A DNA stretch of 64,000 nucleotides from Lithospermum erythrorhizon (lineage: Eukaryota; Streptophyta; Magnoliopsida; Boraginales; Boraginaceae): the NCBI GenBank assembly GCA_019722365.1, contig JADFUC010000517.1, forward strand, positions 124,001-188,000, written 5' to 3'. The position numbers were made by a program, and so were the translations under genes. Below are positions 38,793 through 52,265 of this stretch, in pieces. Below the pieces are notes generated by a model that did no database searches, had not been told where the DNA came from, and saw nothing but the letters and a program-made list of their open reading frames with translations. Each line of letters begins with the position of its first letter. Within the stretch, counting starts at the first letter, position 1.

Positions 38793-41470
38793 GACATGTG
38801 AAACGCAGATGCAAATTAAAACATCCAAGGATCTCAAGTACTTTGTATATCATTGAGTTCTCGACAACAATCAATCATGAGGTAATGGCTCTTCCTACTT
38901 AGCTAAGCTGCAGTTTATCATCAATTCATCGTGAGTAGATAATTCCTCGCTTATGAATTTTCACTTCACATCACCCAAATGTATCAAAGTGGTTACTGCT
39001 ATTTCAATTCTTCAATCATAAATGTTTCTACCTTATATATGTTTGCTATATACATCTATCTATATCCATCAACAATGCATGCAAATATAAATCAAGGTCT
39101 TTTATGTGGTCAGAAATGAGGCTTAAAGTGGTCGGGCAGGTGGATACTATTTGGCTCCGACTTTAATACTGTAGGAGATGTTTAAACTCCTCGAATTAAT
39201 TATGTTGAAAATAGTATGTCTAAACAATTCACACCTTTCAACTCCAACATTCTATACATCTCATTTAAGTACCATCCTTTCACTGCCATTATTTATTCAT
39301 ATATTTTTTCTTAAGTTTTTTCATAGAAGTACACCCATAAACATCAAAGACACTTTTCATAATTCGCCGAGATGACACAATTTCTTTCACTTTGAGATCA
39401 TATTTCACTATGTACTCCACTTTTCTTTCTTTTCTTTTTTTTTTAATAATTTTTTTTTTCTCTTTCAACCTTCCAATGTTTTCTCCTTCCCCCACACTCG
39501 ACATCTCAAACTCTGCAATGTGCTCACAATTCAACATAGATAATTCAAAATTACACACCCTGCAAGAGGGACAACATGGTAAAAATAAGTTTGCATGGCT
39601 TAGTAAGTATAATCACAAAAAAGAAAGGTCACTTAGCTCAGTTCACTAAATGATACATCTAAGTTACTTTTTTAGGATAACGTGATTATAACTCAAATAT
39701 TCATCATCATTTTATGTACGAATACAAAGTAACAGAAAAGATTCAAAACAAGCTCTCCAATACAAACCATTAAAGATCACACCAAGAAAGAAACTCCAAA
39801 GATAAAATTAGGGCAAGTCAAAATCTCACTGTGTAGGGTATATTCACTAACAAGAGTTATCCACTCAAACTTCAATCAAAACATCACAATCAAATTAAGA
39901 ATGTCAAGTCAAAAACTCAATCAATCATGCATAAAATCATCATCGAATGACATACAATTTACTATCGATCCGTGATAGGTCAATTTATCCGTTAAACTTA
40001 TCATATACGAAGGACAATCATTACTCCCCACACTCGAAGTCAAAGACATCGCCTCTTCAATGCATAAATAATGGGGGCCAAAAGTGGTATAAAGAAAACT
40101 TCCCCGGCGATGTCAGCTTACCTCGGCATCAAGGCGTGGATTTTCGGGAGGTGGTCAAGATCCTCCTCGCCGTCCACAAAATCCGCCGTGAATAAGTCCT
40201 TCTCAGCATCCACCGATCGTCAGCACCATCCAACGGCCTCCATGTTAATGTTTGTGCCCCTCAGACGGTGCAAAGGCCGACATTGCAATTTGTTAAAGGC
40301 ACGAACTAGAGCTGGGATCCCTCGTCCTTGCGTATTTGAAGCCAGGAACACCCATTCGGCCTCGATCCTCGAAATACACGAGGCTGGGGCACACGAAAGT
40401 GCTCAAATACTCAATGTTAGTACTGGATAAACAAACGCAAAGATGCTGGGACAAATGCAATACGACGATATCAATAAGTTAATGAAAAGTCACAGGCGCC
40501 TAACCCATCCAACCCATAAACATCCTTCTATATAGAAAATACACATATTCTCTTCCTAACGCCGCTTCCTACGTAGTAGTGTGAACTACACCACATGCAA
40601 CAATAACAGACGTCAGAGCACCTAACCCAAAGTGGGCCGGATATCGGTTCCTATTACGCCTCATGCTGGGATGTGCCCATCCTTAAGAACCATTAGTCGA
40701 GGATCACAGGTTGAAAGAGGTGAAAATAAGCATATGCAACCTGAAATCAAACCCGGTATCTCACATCATCGCCCTCGGAATTTAGCGCCAAAGAACCCTC
40801 CCGTCGAGGAAACCCAAAAATCCGAGATAAGTTCCTCTACATTAAGCCCATGTGACCCTCAAGTATTTGTCTTAATGACTACAAAAGTTGACGCTTACCC
40901 TTGTCCATGTTGGTGGCATAAAATTCTTTAAACTGCATCGATACAAACCCCAGTGAGAGGGGGCTAAAAGTACATCCCGCAAATCAAGTTCTCAAAATAT
41001 TCGCACATATCTCATAAGACTTTTCTACGCCTTTCCCCTCACCGCCAAAAGCACAACATTGTCCTTTCTCTGCTATACCAAGCTAAATTATCATCCTCCT
41101 CGCGGAACGGAAAACAGTGGGAGCTGGGGGTCGATGCAAAAACCATGGACTTTAACTCTGCACCGACCTTGACGCCTTTTAGAAGTTTGTGAGGCATATC
41201 GCACTGTATAATTCAACCCCAAATCAATGCAGTAAACACAACTAATGACATACTTCAAGAAATAACACGACGAAATCAATTAAAGAAGTAACTAAATAAA
41301 AAACTAAAATCAAGTCTAAAAACACAACGATTAAAATGTAAAGCGAAATAAAAAACATAACGAAAGATAAATCAAGAACAACCCTAAACTAAAAATAAAA
41401 AATAAAGTAAATCGGAAATTTCACCAACATAAACATTGAAAATTAAAAATAAAGAGGATAAACAAACGAA
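38793..41470 (-). mobile_element. Decayed internal part of a gypsy-type element
   Basis: This lies upstream (minus strand) of the polypurine tract. A second GAGTGTGGGGAGTAATG word occurs at about 40025. Just before it a minus-strand frame (about 40115-40205) ends in an acidic segment, FVDGEEDLDHLPKIHALMPR then stop, which looks like the tail of a plant retroelement ORF. No reverse transcriptase, integrase or protease motif was found, so the pol core is lost or unrecognisable. Confidence 0.4.
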
Positions 41471-41479
41471 ACCCAACAC

Positions 41480-41900
41480 ACCTTGAGTGATAGCCGGGAT
41501 TCACGAGTCGGCGCTGGGCGGAGCGGCGGTCGCGCCATGGGCGGCGGTGCCGGTAGAGCGCGAGCGGAGCTGGGAGCGCAGCCTTTGCTTGACTGGCATC
41601 AAATGACCGGAGCGGCGCGCGGAGCGGCCACAAGCGTTGGTGCGCGGGGCGCCAAGTATGACGCGCGATTAAAGCGAAGGCGGATCGGGCGCGCCAGCGG
41701 GGCCGGTAGGCGCGCGAAAAGGCCGGGCTCGCGGCGAGCTCGCGATCGAGGGAGCCGCGATGCATTCGCGCTGATTGGGCGAAATTGCCGAAATAAGCGA
41801 AGCCGCCATTCAAGCGATCATGGGGCGGGAAAGAAAAGGGGCCGAGCCGGTGGATCGGGGCCAAGTGGGTTGGCTGGGGGTGAGACATTCTTAAGATGAT
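41480..41900. other. CpG-rich island, GC far above surroundings
   Basis: About 420 bases of very high GC with dense CGCG/GCGC words, ending abruptly on both sides in A/T-rich DNA. Open frames cross it on both strands (41483-41899 plus, 41888-41421 minus), as expected by chance from GC-rich sequence with few stops. Their products are Arg/Ala-rich and match no family I know. It is best read as part of a gypsy element, some of which carry repeated GGCGCC-type non-coding inserts. Confidence 0.5.
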
Positions 41901-43400
41901 TTTGTGCTTTTTTTTCTTTTTTTTATTATTTTTGAATTAAAAATTCAATTCAAGTGTCACCACTGACTCCGCTTGGCAACTAACTGCCCGAACATATTAT
42001 TTTCCTCTATTAAAAAGTCCATCTATGGTCAAAATTTGACTCTCCGCTTTGTCATCCAAACCTAGCTTCCAAAACGTCCACTTCACCAAATTTTACTCTT
42101 TTAATTATTTTTTATTTTTTTTTATTTTTATTTATTTTTTTATTTTTTTTCAAAAAAAGCCCATGGCCGATTACTTTGATGATTTAAGTGCACTTACACC
42201 GACATGCAATTTCGACGTAAGATATCGAATCTTAAAAGCACTCATTATTCATACGAATTGCTGAGTCTATATCAAATTATGACAACTACTTCATTCAAGC
42301 CCAATAACGCAGTAAACCTTGGGTCGACACTCATCCAAGTGTATTTGCCACCATATTTACGCTTGCATACGGGATGCCCATGGATGCTGAACAGGGACAA
42401 GTGAAAATTGAGCATTCACCGCAACAGTACCTCAAGTTTCATGGCGAATAATTGCTTTGCTTCAAGATAAATACCTAAGACGCCTAAACGCGAAGACTTG
42501 GCAGAGGTTACTCCCAAGTCAGGACCGTGATCTCGTGAATGATTGATGTATTGATCGCGAGTTTAATCATAAATTTCGGAAGAATTGGCCCCGCGTACGG
42601 CAAAGTGGCAATTTACTAGGCGGACACAAAAGCGCACAACAATTATCCTCGAAAATGTGACTGAACCGATTTCGGATACGGCATGCTTTTTTTGATCAGC
42701 TGGTACATTAAATCCAGTTATAAATGTATTTGGGGATAGTCAACGGTTTTGACGATATTGAAGTCGCAAGTGAGTTCAAGTAAGTGAACTATAATTTAAA
42801 CGGGAAACGCATTTATCCTTGCATACCACATATCTTGCCGATGAAACCCATCCTAAACGGCCTGTAGATTCGCCTAATCACTAATGCCCCAAGGAAACAA
42901 AGCTAACCGTTGCCAAACACCGTGAACTGCTTAAGTGTAAGGACGCGAACGTGCGATTGGGGGTTCTTCAAGCACGTTATTATTCAAATTAACGTGGAGT
43001 TAGTTTTGTGGCAACAACAGGAAATGAGCCATTTTACAATACTTACAAGTATGCGACGAAACGATGCATTTTATTTTAAACTTAGAAAACATAGATTTCG
43101 GATGGGGCCCCCAGCACTCGCCCTCGCCCAATGTCCAAACACACGCGGTCGCTTCCCCGCCCGCCACGCTCGTGGACGAGTATCCGAATCGTATTATCTG
43201 CCACTGTGGTTCTAACTACGGCAGCCCCAGAGACTACCAAGAAAAGATCTCGCCGGAAACATTATTTGGCAAAATCGGGAGGCAACACTCAATTAGATCT
43301 AAATTTCAAATTTTCTAAACTATCGATGTTTATCGTGTTTTTCTGTGACGCTTTCAATAATTTCTCGCGGTGCTCGGCTTTATTTGTTTAATAATATCGC
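41901..43400. other. Transposon-like DNA, no gene
   Basis: Begins with T-rich low-complexity DNA (42090-42150), followed by mixed sequence with short overlapping frames in all three plus frames at 42910-43391. One frame contains DFGWG, a motif of BAHD acyltransferases, but no other BAHD feature lies around it. Confidence 0.35.
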
Positions 43401-43439
43401 TTGTTATTTTTTCCTTTGCAATATTATATTAAGAATCAC

Positions 43440-43620
43440 ATTTTATCCAAATTAAAAAAATATTTTTATCCACATTTAATTAAAATAGATATTAAATTAA
43501 TTATAACTATAAAATTAATCATATTAAAATTAATTGTAACTATAAAATTAATTGTTATTAAAATTACCTTTGTAACTAAAAATAATTGTAATTATAAAAT
43601 TAATTATAAATATTGTTTTA
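43440..43620. repeat. Imperfect AT-rich tandem repeat
   Basis: Degenerate repetition of words such as ATAAAATTAATTGTAACT and ATTAAAATTAATT, with a period of roughly 18-36 bases. Only A/T-rich low-complexity sequence; no coding role. Confidence 0.6.
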
Positions 43621-45890
43621 CGTGATTTGAAAGAGAAAAGTTGAAAATTAATTGACTAAATTATGAGCTGGCTTAACGCTAAGAGTTAATCACGCGATGG
43701 TGAGAGTGAAGTGAAAATCATTTTACAAGCATTTGCAGATATAACAAACTTCTTTCCGTGCTAACATCAAATCCAAAATTAACAAAGAAACGTAAGACAG
43801 CCCCCTAGGTGTAGAAATTTAAATTTTAAACATCTTAATAATAAATTGAAATTAAACTGACCTCAAGAATAAGACCAATAAGTGTCTCAAAACGGAGAAC
43901 TCGCTCTTACAAATTTTATTGAAATAAGTTTGTTTGTTTTAGATCCGAAACCGAACAAAAATCAATAATTAAAAACTATAACTATGACAAGAATGCGAGA
44001 TGTTTCAAAAATTACCTGTAACATCAAGTAGAGCGGTGCGACAAGCAAATATTGTTTGGCCCTCAGTACAATAGTTATTTCCTCTTGAATTGGCTTGTTT
44101 CTACCCGTGAATTGAAAGAAATCAAATGAAAAGCTCCACATATTTGCATTGCAAATTCAAAAGAATAAAAACCTAAACTCACAAGAAAAATTATGTAAAA
44201 ATTAATCCATATACCTTTTAAGGCTACATGGATCATCCAATTCAGTTCTCATCAAGTTCTACAACATGATTGATGATTGGCTGCATCAAGGATTAACAAG
44301 CCTCGGCTACAATCGATTCACTTACAAGGCTACAAAGCATCTCTAATTCAAGCCAAGTAGACTACGAGAAGTAGTGATTTTGCAAAATGAGTGTTTTTAC
44401 TACAGTTTAAAAAAAAAGACACCGTGATTTGTTGCTTTGAAGTAAAATCCATCTTTCTAGTTTCCTACAACTATTTTAAAGTGGCTTTACCATTCAGAAG
44501 CGGGAATTCATTCCATTGTAAAGAATGAAAGTACTAATAGTTTTCAGCTATGTCTGGATGCATAATTGTGGTGTTATAAATATTTAAAACACTTAGTGGA
44601 GGAAAAATCAAAGTAATCGTGGAGAATAAATTAAATTGTTATTTTGATGTAATAATTTTGTGGAGAAAATGGGTGACAGATGAAAATATTTATATAATTG
44701 TTATGTTCCTCCATTCGACTGATTTGAAGGATTTTAGGGTAACGAAGAATGACTCAGCTCTTCTAGTAAAACCAAGATGAATTTCCAAAACCGAAAAATA
44801 ATAAATTTCATTCTCTCAAAACAAACAAACTATTAAAATCAGAGAATAAATATTTTTAGTGGTAGTATTAAATTTTAAAATAAAAAAGTGTGAAAGTAAA
44901 TTTTGGATTTCTTTTGTGATTTTTAATTGTAAATGAAGTTTATACATGTCAATATCTTAAACTCATGAAAAATTTGTATAAAATTATATTATTGTAGTTG
45001 GTATTTTTTTAATATTCGTATGCTCATGATTTTTTTAATGGTAGAAATGGTATATTACTTAAGTAGTCTGACAGAAATTATATATTAACCTCTGTGGTGT
45101 TCTATGAGCTATATGTCAATATTCCTCATTCCAGCAATACACTATTTTCATTGTGGTTGTGATTAGTTTCATGTCAAAATTATATTATGAAATACTTTTT
45201 ATGATAAACCAATAAATACAATGTTATATTCGAAGAGAACTGAGAAATAGGCACTGAGAATTCAAAACTTAACACTCAAGTTATGACAACGACAATTAAA
45301 AATAATTGAAAATATATTATAATTCTGGACGGAGAGTATTTGTTAGTATCAAGACGAATAATTAAAAAACATTGTTATTATTCAAAATAATTAAATAAAT
45401 AAACAAATTAATTGTTACAAAAACAAAGCGTAAAAATACTGGTCATTAAAAGACATTTTCTTTTGTTAACCACATAAATAATCGTGTAAATAATTTAAGA
45501 GAACTTTTTGCCACCGCAGTGCAAGTACCTCTGATTGTTATATATCACTATCAACAAAAAACTGAACAAAAAAATCATTTTTCTTGTAGTCCCGAAGTTA
45601 CGGTTGAATTCTGATATATCTAAGGAAATAATGGGCCATTAAAGAGTTTAATTTGGTAGAAAAATCTAGAATCTCCTGTCGTTAAAGTAAGTGGAAGCAC
45701 TTATTCTATACATTTGAAAGTAATTTCCTGCCCAGCTCATCAAAAAATACAACAAAAATCCCCGAGAGAATTTAGTTATAAATTTATTTTTCAGAGAAAG
45801 TTTCAAGTTGCTGTTTTCAATGAAAACCATCGTTAAATTCACAAAACCACTCAAAACAATCGGAATCTTCAACCTAAAGCCTAAATAGGC
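43621..45890. other. Intergenic AT-rich DNA
   Basis: I see no exons, repeats with clear ends or RNA genes. The frame at 45666-45872 (minus) has no family resemblance. Confidence 0.45.
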
Positions 45891-47950
45891 CTAAACGAGA
45901 ATGTATCAAATAACACAAAATATTCCAACTCAAACCAAAATAGGGGTAATCTAATAAGAGTTGGGTCAATACTATTAATTTCGTGAACAACACCCAAACA
46001 GAATTGATCAATTCGTATCTCACAAATCAAATCGCGAATGTAATTGCCATAAAGGCCTTTAGTAAATCCATGCAGATGTGCTCTACATAGCCCCCCCGTC
46101 TACCCGCTTAATAAATACAAAGTGTCATAAACACCTCTTCATGCGTTAACAAGCATATCCACATAGGATAAAGACCTCAAGATCGAGTAAAACTGCAAAG
46201 CACTAACTTAAATTCAATTGCATTTCCGGATCAAGCTTACTAAGAAACCCAAACGCCGTATTAATACAGCTAAATCAAGTCTCAAGTCCCAATGTCAAGC
46301 TTCTAGCATCTCAGATCAAGTCCATATAGCCATACGGTATCAAAGTCGCTATGCATCTCGTCGGACAATATCCAAGCCAAAGACTAAGTCTTTTATCCGC
46401 CTAGATAACGGTGTCCGACTCTATCCAATCTCACATTCAAATCGGAGACAAATTCAAGTCCATCTTAGGATCACAAACGCTCTAAGCACAACCAAATCAT
46501 AGCCAGATCATAGCCCAAACATAACTGAAACCTTCTGGTCTGTGCACCTAAATCCAAGACTAAGTCCAAATCAGTCCAAGACGCAACAACTATCTGGGCA
46601 AACAACAATTGTAGATCAATAGATCGCAATGATTTCAACATGCCATTTGATAAACTGCTTAAATTTCAAATGGGTTTTATATTAAAAGCATTGGCAAATT
46701 ATCTTTCACTGGTCATTGCAATCAAACCTGGATCCAAATAGCCCTAAAATCACCATCTCCAGCGTTCGGCAAGCGATACCAAGCGTGAGTCATAAACAAG
46801 GTGGTCTTCTGCCCAAAGTCAGAGCCCATCCAGTGGGCACAGTTAGAGATGTGTTCTACAATCGACTTGCATTACAATCTTGAGAATAAGTGCAACCTCT
46901 CAGCAAAGAGATAATCAAAGAAACCAACATCATGGTCAAAGAAACAAGAACATGAGCAAGACATCAACAGTAGTAAGCCAAATCCGAGACCCTACTTCCC
47001 AAGAGACCTCTCAAAGGATTCAAAAAACTCATTCAAACAATCCCAAGACAACTGGAGTTCATATTAGCAATCAAAGACAATCAAAGATACAGAGGTCACA
47101 CTCCCAGCACTCCCCAGTCAAAGTTTCACACCTCCCACATGGACCACAAAGACGCCATCGTGTCGAGTTGGAACTAAAACCGCAACATCCAAATGTATAT
47201 AAATAGACATGAGTAAGAAATGTAAAAGAGGGGATCACAAAAAAAACAACTATCAAGATTCTGAATATAAAGATCAGACGAACACCCGTATATACTTCCC
47301 AATCTTCGAAAATTCTAAGGCTTGAGTCATATAAATAACATAGTGCTGAAGTATCATATCAAATATGTCAGTTAAAGATGAAGATACCGAAGAGAAGTAA
47401 TGCATGCTAACTCTGGAGCCACAAAAGCTTCAAACCAAATATGGAAGATCATATCCCAAGACCTTATAGAGTCAAGAATGAAAGCTTCCAGCAGTTGTCT
47501 GAAAAGTCCAAAATGAATCAAGATTCTAATATTAAATATATTGTCATCCCAAGAAAAGCAAGGTTAATTCAAATAAAAAAGAGTCAAGTTTAAGGCAGAC
47601 TTCATGAATCTATCCTCGAGGTAGCATGTCGCCGCACACAAAAGCGTTAAAGAAACCCGAGAAGTTCAATAAATATGAACCAAAGCCTGTAGAACAACAG
47701 AAAGTTCAGCAACCTAGTCTAAAAGGCCTTGGACAAATAAAGAAAAATGTATCTTCAAAATATCAAACAGTCAAGCAATCTGAAAACCAAAAAACAGTCA
47801 AAAGTCAAAGATGACTCTCAAAAAAGATCATAAGTCAAGAACAATATCCAAAGAGCACAGAATAAATCATCGTAAGATTAAAAGTATAGGTCACAAATCA
47901 AATGACCAAGGCAAAGAATGACAGTATATCTTTCCAATAAAGTCATCACA
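45891..47950. other. A/C-skewed block of unknown origin
   Basis: About 2 kb with strong strand asymmetry: the plus strand is A- and C-rich and is full of CAAGTC, CAAAG and CAATC words. Three plus-strand frames (46218-46502, 46880-47206, 47626-47814) give Lys/Gln/Ser/Arg-rich products with no known domain, which such composition yields by chance. Plus-strand A-richness is common in retrotransposon internal regions, so a decayed gag-like region is possible, but nothing proves it. Confidence 0.35.
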
Positions 47951-49190
47951 GAAATGCATAATACCCTGTATGAGAGTGAAACATTGCCCTGAGTACAGAG
48001 CCTAAACGTCGCAGTTGCAATCTAGATATAGAGAACAAAGACAAAGACCAAATACTGGCAGAATCTTGAGAATTTAGAAGTTTAGTTGAAATATAGCAGA
48101 AAGCACCACATTTGTAGATTGTATTCGCATCCACTAGTAAGTTATCATGAATCTCTAAGAATTCAAGAGAAATTGAATTTGAAGGAAAAAATTTAACGTT
48201 GTATCGATTAGACTTCATTAATAGATGTCATAAGTGAACGTAACTTCTTCATCATATGCAATCTTATGCAAGTGTAAAAAGATAATAATCATCATCAATC
48301 ATGTATTCAACTCATGCATCTAACTTTCCACAATCAAAAAATTGTAATTAATAAATATTTTAATGATTAAAAATTAATAAAACTCATTTAAATTATATGT
48401 TCTTAACTAACATATTAAATGAGACATTCAAGTTATATTTTCAATTCTTTCTCAAATTGAATTATTGTTAATTCTGAAATTAGAAAGTGGGAATCAAAAT
48501 TATGCTTGGGGTATCCAATAGCTCATTAGTCCTAAAAGCATCATATTGTAAAAGTTATTTTGTCCCTTCAATTAAAAGTATATAAATTATTTAAACATTA
48601 AAACAAAAGCTGCTAATAAAATGCACCTGGGACTAAATTCCAAATGCTGAATCATCGGGGACCATTACATTATTTCAATTTGGCTGTGGGATTAAATCCT
48701 ATCTTTGATATCTCTAATTTGAAATAACCAAATGTATTTTTTAAGATATCTTCTCAAATATAACTTAGTATACAATAGTATTACTGTTGTCGCTGCATCC
48801 AATGGTCGCCCTTTCCTTATCGCACATTGAGAACCAATTCTAACTATCGCTTCACAGCAAAGATCAAAATTATTATATAGAATCATTTCTTCACATATAT
48901 TATATAAAGAGAATCAAGAAGGAAATCATAGAAAATCAAAGACAAAGTTTGTTAGATTTTATAATTTAAATATTAATAATACATTAATTCAGAAGCCATG
49001 TAATAGCCTGAAGGTTAGTAAAGCTAAAAGTTCAATATTGTTAATTACTTATATAAACAAAAAGAAACCATCTAGACTAAATTAGCTTCACAAATCAGAA
49101 CTTAGCACATCCACAAATCTAAATATAACATCAAAATTCAAAATTAATTTAATGAATGCAAAGTAGAATGCACATAGAGTTAGTACCATA
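47951..49190. other. Intergenic AT-rich DNA
   Basis: No gene or repeat was recognised. It leads into the duplicated 3' flank of the pectin methylesterase locus. Confidence 0.45.
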
Positions 49191-49199
49191 TTTATCTTG

Positions 49200-50060
49200 C
49201 TATATACAGTTACTGGCAATTTTAAGCCTGGGGCGGAACATCGAGATTGAGCCCACAGTTAGCCATAATAGAAAGCCAAAAAGATAGATATTACAACAAG
49301 AGCACAATAAACCTCTAATTCATTAAATCTGTAGCATAATTTCCAGCAAATTGCAAAAAAAACAATCATCTGGGAGAGGGGAAGAAGCCAAAGAACCGAT
49401 ATAACCAAGAGAGAGGCAGTGCCAATCTCCATTCAGTCAAATTGTCAACAAATTGGATCCAGCCCTGGGACATATCACCACAAACAACAGTGTTATGAAA
49501 ATTGTTTATATAATAACAACAATATGGTACACATTTCCATTTAGGAAAACAGAACTAAAGAACAACTTCTCTCCTTTATAATATATAGGCAACATTGTGT
49601 GAAAATTAATAATATGAAAATATTTTCCAATACACATCGTCCAAATACAATGCACTTCTTTCTATGTTGGGAAGAAAAGCGTGAGACCGACCCTTCCCGA
49701 AGTTAGGAGACCATTATCCTCAAGCCTCATATATTACACACTTGTCATCCTCCAACCATATTTTGTTTGCAAGTTGTACAATACCAAAACTATATCAACG
49801 GTAAATCATATTTTTTCACTATATTTTTGGCAAGCATATATAACAAAGTTCATATTGGGTCAAAGCCTCAAGAGATTTAACATTTAAAAACCGGACAATC
49901 TTTTAATTATGTAGTATTATAGAGTGCAGGCAAGGGGAGGCTTATCATCGTGAAAGATAATGGTAGTATGACCTTATAAAAGAGATATTTTTGAAATATG
50001 ATTGATCGAAAAGTGAATTAAACATGAAAAGGAAAGTTTATATAATAGGGCATGGAGACT
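49200..50060. repeat. Duplicated PME 3' block, copy 1
   Basis: Matches 63100-64000 in the same order: the ATTACAACAAGAGCACAATA word, the last exon, the TGAAAATATTTTCCAATACA word, and the GTGAAAGATAATGGTAGTAT and AACATGAAAAGGAAAGT words. The match is interrupted by many small indels, so the duplication is not recent. Confidence 0.75.
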
Positions 50061-52186
50061 CACTTGTCGTTATTGGAATTCTTATTATTAGACCATCCTT
50101 CCTTGTTAACAACATCACTCATCTCAGTGAAGGAGAAGGTGACTTTGGGATATGCCATCCATGCCCTCCCTAGGTAAGCGATGCCGCCGGAACCGGTGAC
50201 GGTGCAATGTACAATAGAGAAACCTTCATCTTCTTCTTTGGTACCTCCTGCTTGGGCTGTGATCATTGCCATTGAGTCTCCAGGAATAACATGTAACTCG
50301 GTGTTCTTCAATTCAAAATATAAAGATCAGTATTATTTTTTATTATCATACAATAGTAACTTTGGAAACACTTAACAAGATTAATGAACACTTACTACAT
50401 TATCCTAATTTAATTGATATGTTCTCTCAACAAATAGCGTTAATAGTACAACACTACTTTTGAACAATATAATAATTCATGCATACGTATCTATGACTTT
50501 GAATTACTATATTACTCCGTATAAGATTCATTATAATATTGCATATTCATTCCAATCACTTCCTTCTTCCTCTCAAAAAGATTGTCAAGTTTTAAAATTT
50601 AAAAGCCTATTTTTTAAAGTATTAATTAAGTCAAATATTTTTGTCTGTTTTAAATAATAATTGATAAAATATATCAAAAAACAGTATTTTTAATATATTT
50701 TACTATTAATATAATAATTTTGTTGACCAGAGACACAATAACATTGGCAATATATTTCGGACTGAGTGAGTATATGTCAAAATTGGACATTAATTTTTAT
50801 TTTATTTAAATGAATTAATTTAGAGTCAAACTTAAATTTTCGAGTGTCAAGCCGGACTTAAGGATAGATAGAAAAATTCAAGATATTTAATACTTTTAAA
50901 TTTACCAAACATAAGTTGGAACTAATTAAAATAGATATCATAAAGTTGTAAGTCAATTATAGCACTGTTTAATTGAGTGGAGTAGTACTGTGTAGATAGC
51001 AGATGGATTTTCCGCTTCCGAATATGAAATCAACTGTTCCTTCAATATAGCAATCCTTAAAGAAATGTCTGCCTTTGTCATCACAAAGGGTGTCTTGGAA
51101 CCCAATAAGCTTGCAGTTATAAAATGAAGCTTTGTCCCCTCCTATCCTCAATGCCTGTCCTTCTCCCCCATTTACCTTTATAGCAGAATCTCTATTACCA
51201 AAATAAGAAACTTACGATGGATGGTTTAAATTAAAGAATAATTGTTTAATAGCAAAGATTATCATAAAGATAATGCAATGCGATTAAAAGAAAGAAATGA
51301 AAACAACATGGTTGGAACTCAGGGGTAAGGGGGACCTTCCAGTAAAGTTCGAATTATTATAAATTTTTCCATTTATTTTAAATATTTTTTTTATCACATC
51401 ATCTACTAGGTAAATGATCTGAGCGAGATGTATTTTCTCCGAGTCATCTACTTATTTTGGTGTCCCTCCAATAATCCTGTTCCTCGGATTTTGCTTAATT
51501 GTACTTCAAATTTTGTGGAAATCATGGGGTTTTGATGGTGTAACATCATATTGTGGCGATGTACATCTAGACAATGCAGAGGTAAAGGATCTGAACTCGA
51601 TATCTTAGCTAATTTTTAAGAAAGTCGGTTTCCTTTGTCAATTTTCTAAATTTCTTTCCAAATTTTAGTCATAATTTAGTCAAAATGTATCTATAATCTT
51701 GAGATGAATAGCGTTGAAATAATCAGATTCAACGATCAAAGTAGCGCTATCCACTGTCCCAAATTGCTTAGCATCTCCATTAAAATCCAAGACAGGCATG
51801 TCCTTAGCGTCACCAAAAAATGTCACAAAAGGCTTCGTCCTATCAATCTTGATCTTCTCCTTATATATCCCTCCCGCAAGCGATATAATCACACGTTTCA
51901 TATTATTCGTTGCGATGCTCTGAATAGCTTCATTAATCGTCTTGAAATCGCCACTTCCATCGCTCCTCATCTTAATGATTGTCACATTAGATTCCGCGGC
52001 CTCTAGGGCAGGGTCTAATGCGCCTTGTCTAGCAGATAATGGCTTTACATTTTCTTGGAACCATGAGGCAACTTGAGCTTTGTTTTCTGGAATGGGGGTT
52101 GCATCGTCGGAATAGGCAATGGGAATGAGACATAGACTTATGGCCAGAAAAGTTAATACACCTGTGTATGTTCCTCTTTTGGCCAT
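49365..52186 (-). pseudogene. Pectin methylesterase, PPME1-like, with splice and frame lesions
   Basis: Exon 1 (52186 to about 51690) starts MAKRG with a signal peptide (hydrophobic core GVLTFLAISLCLIPIAYS). It has no PRO domain and runs through TIKM..GSGDFKTINEAI and the GGIYKEKI (GxYxE) motif to ATLIVESDYF. Exon 2 (51191 to about 50995) has GQALRI, the catalytic GFQDTL and [13 protein letters not shown], with both active-site Asp. Exon 3 (50305-50064) ends with GRAWMAYPKV (the Arg/Trp motif). A decayed last exon lies at about 49492-49365. PMEs remove methyl groups from wall pectin; PPME1-type enzymes act in pollen tubes. Lesions: no donor where exon 1 should end (it runs to a stop at 51680), an altered 3' end of exon 2, no AG at the start of the last exon (ATAAC where copy 2 has GGCAG), and a frame lost within that exon. 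The catalytic core is well kept, so decay is recent, or sequence errors play a part. Confidence 0.8.
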
Positions 52187-52248
52187 TTTAAGGAATTGCA
52201 ATGAGGGAAACAGATAACAAGTCATAGTTATTAGGTAAAAGTTGTGAC

Positions 52249-52259
52249 TTATATATATT
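52249..52259 (-). promoter_or_regulatory. TATA box of the PME gene
   Basis: On the minus strand AATATATATAAG lies about 65 bases upstream of the ATG at 52186. With a normal TATA-to-start spacing of about 30 bases the leader would be about 35 bases long. Strong match, no experimental support. Confidence 0.6.
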
Positions 52260-52265
52260 ATCATC

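Noticed and set aside
41421..41899. Long frames on both strands in the GC-rich island as possible genes
   Set aside because: GC-rich DNA has few stop codons; the products are Arg/Ala-rich without domains, and the block sits in transposon-like DNA.
43064..43318. DFGWG motif, as in BAHD acyltransferases
   Set aside because: No HxxxD motif, no conserved flanking residues and no exon structure nearby; five residues in low-quality frames can arise by chance.
46218..47814. Lys/Gln/Ser-rich frames as possible new small proteins
   Set aside because: The residue bias follows directly from the A/C skew of the block; no start context, conservation or domain supports them.
50510..50775. Possible decayed MITE between ACTCCGTATAAG and CGGACTGAGTGAGTA
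   Set aside because: The right end vaguely mirrors a Stowaway terminus, but the pairing is too poor to call.
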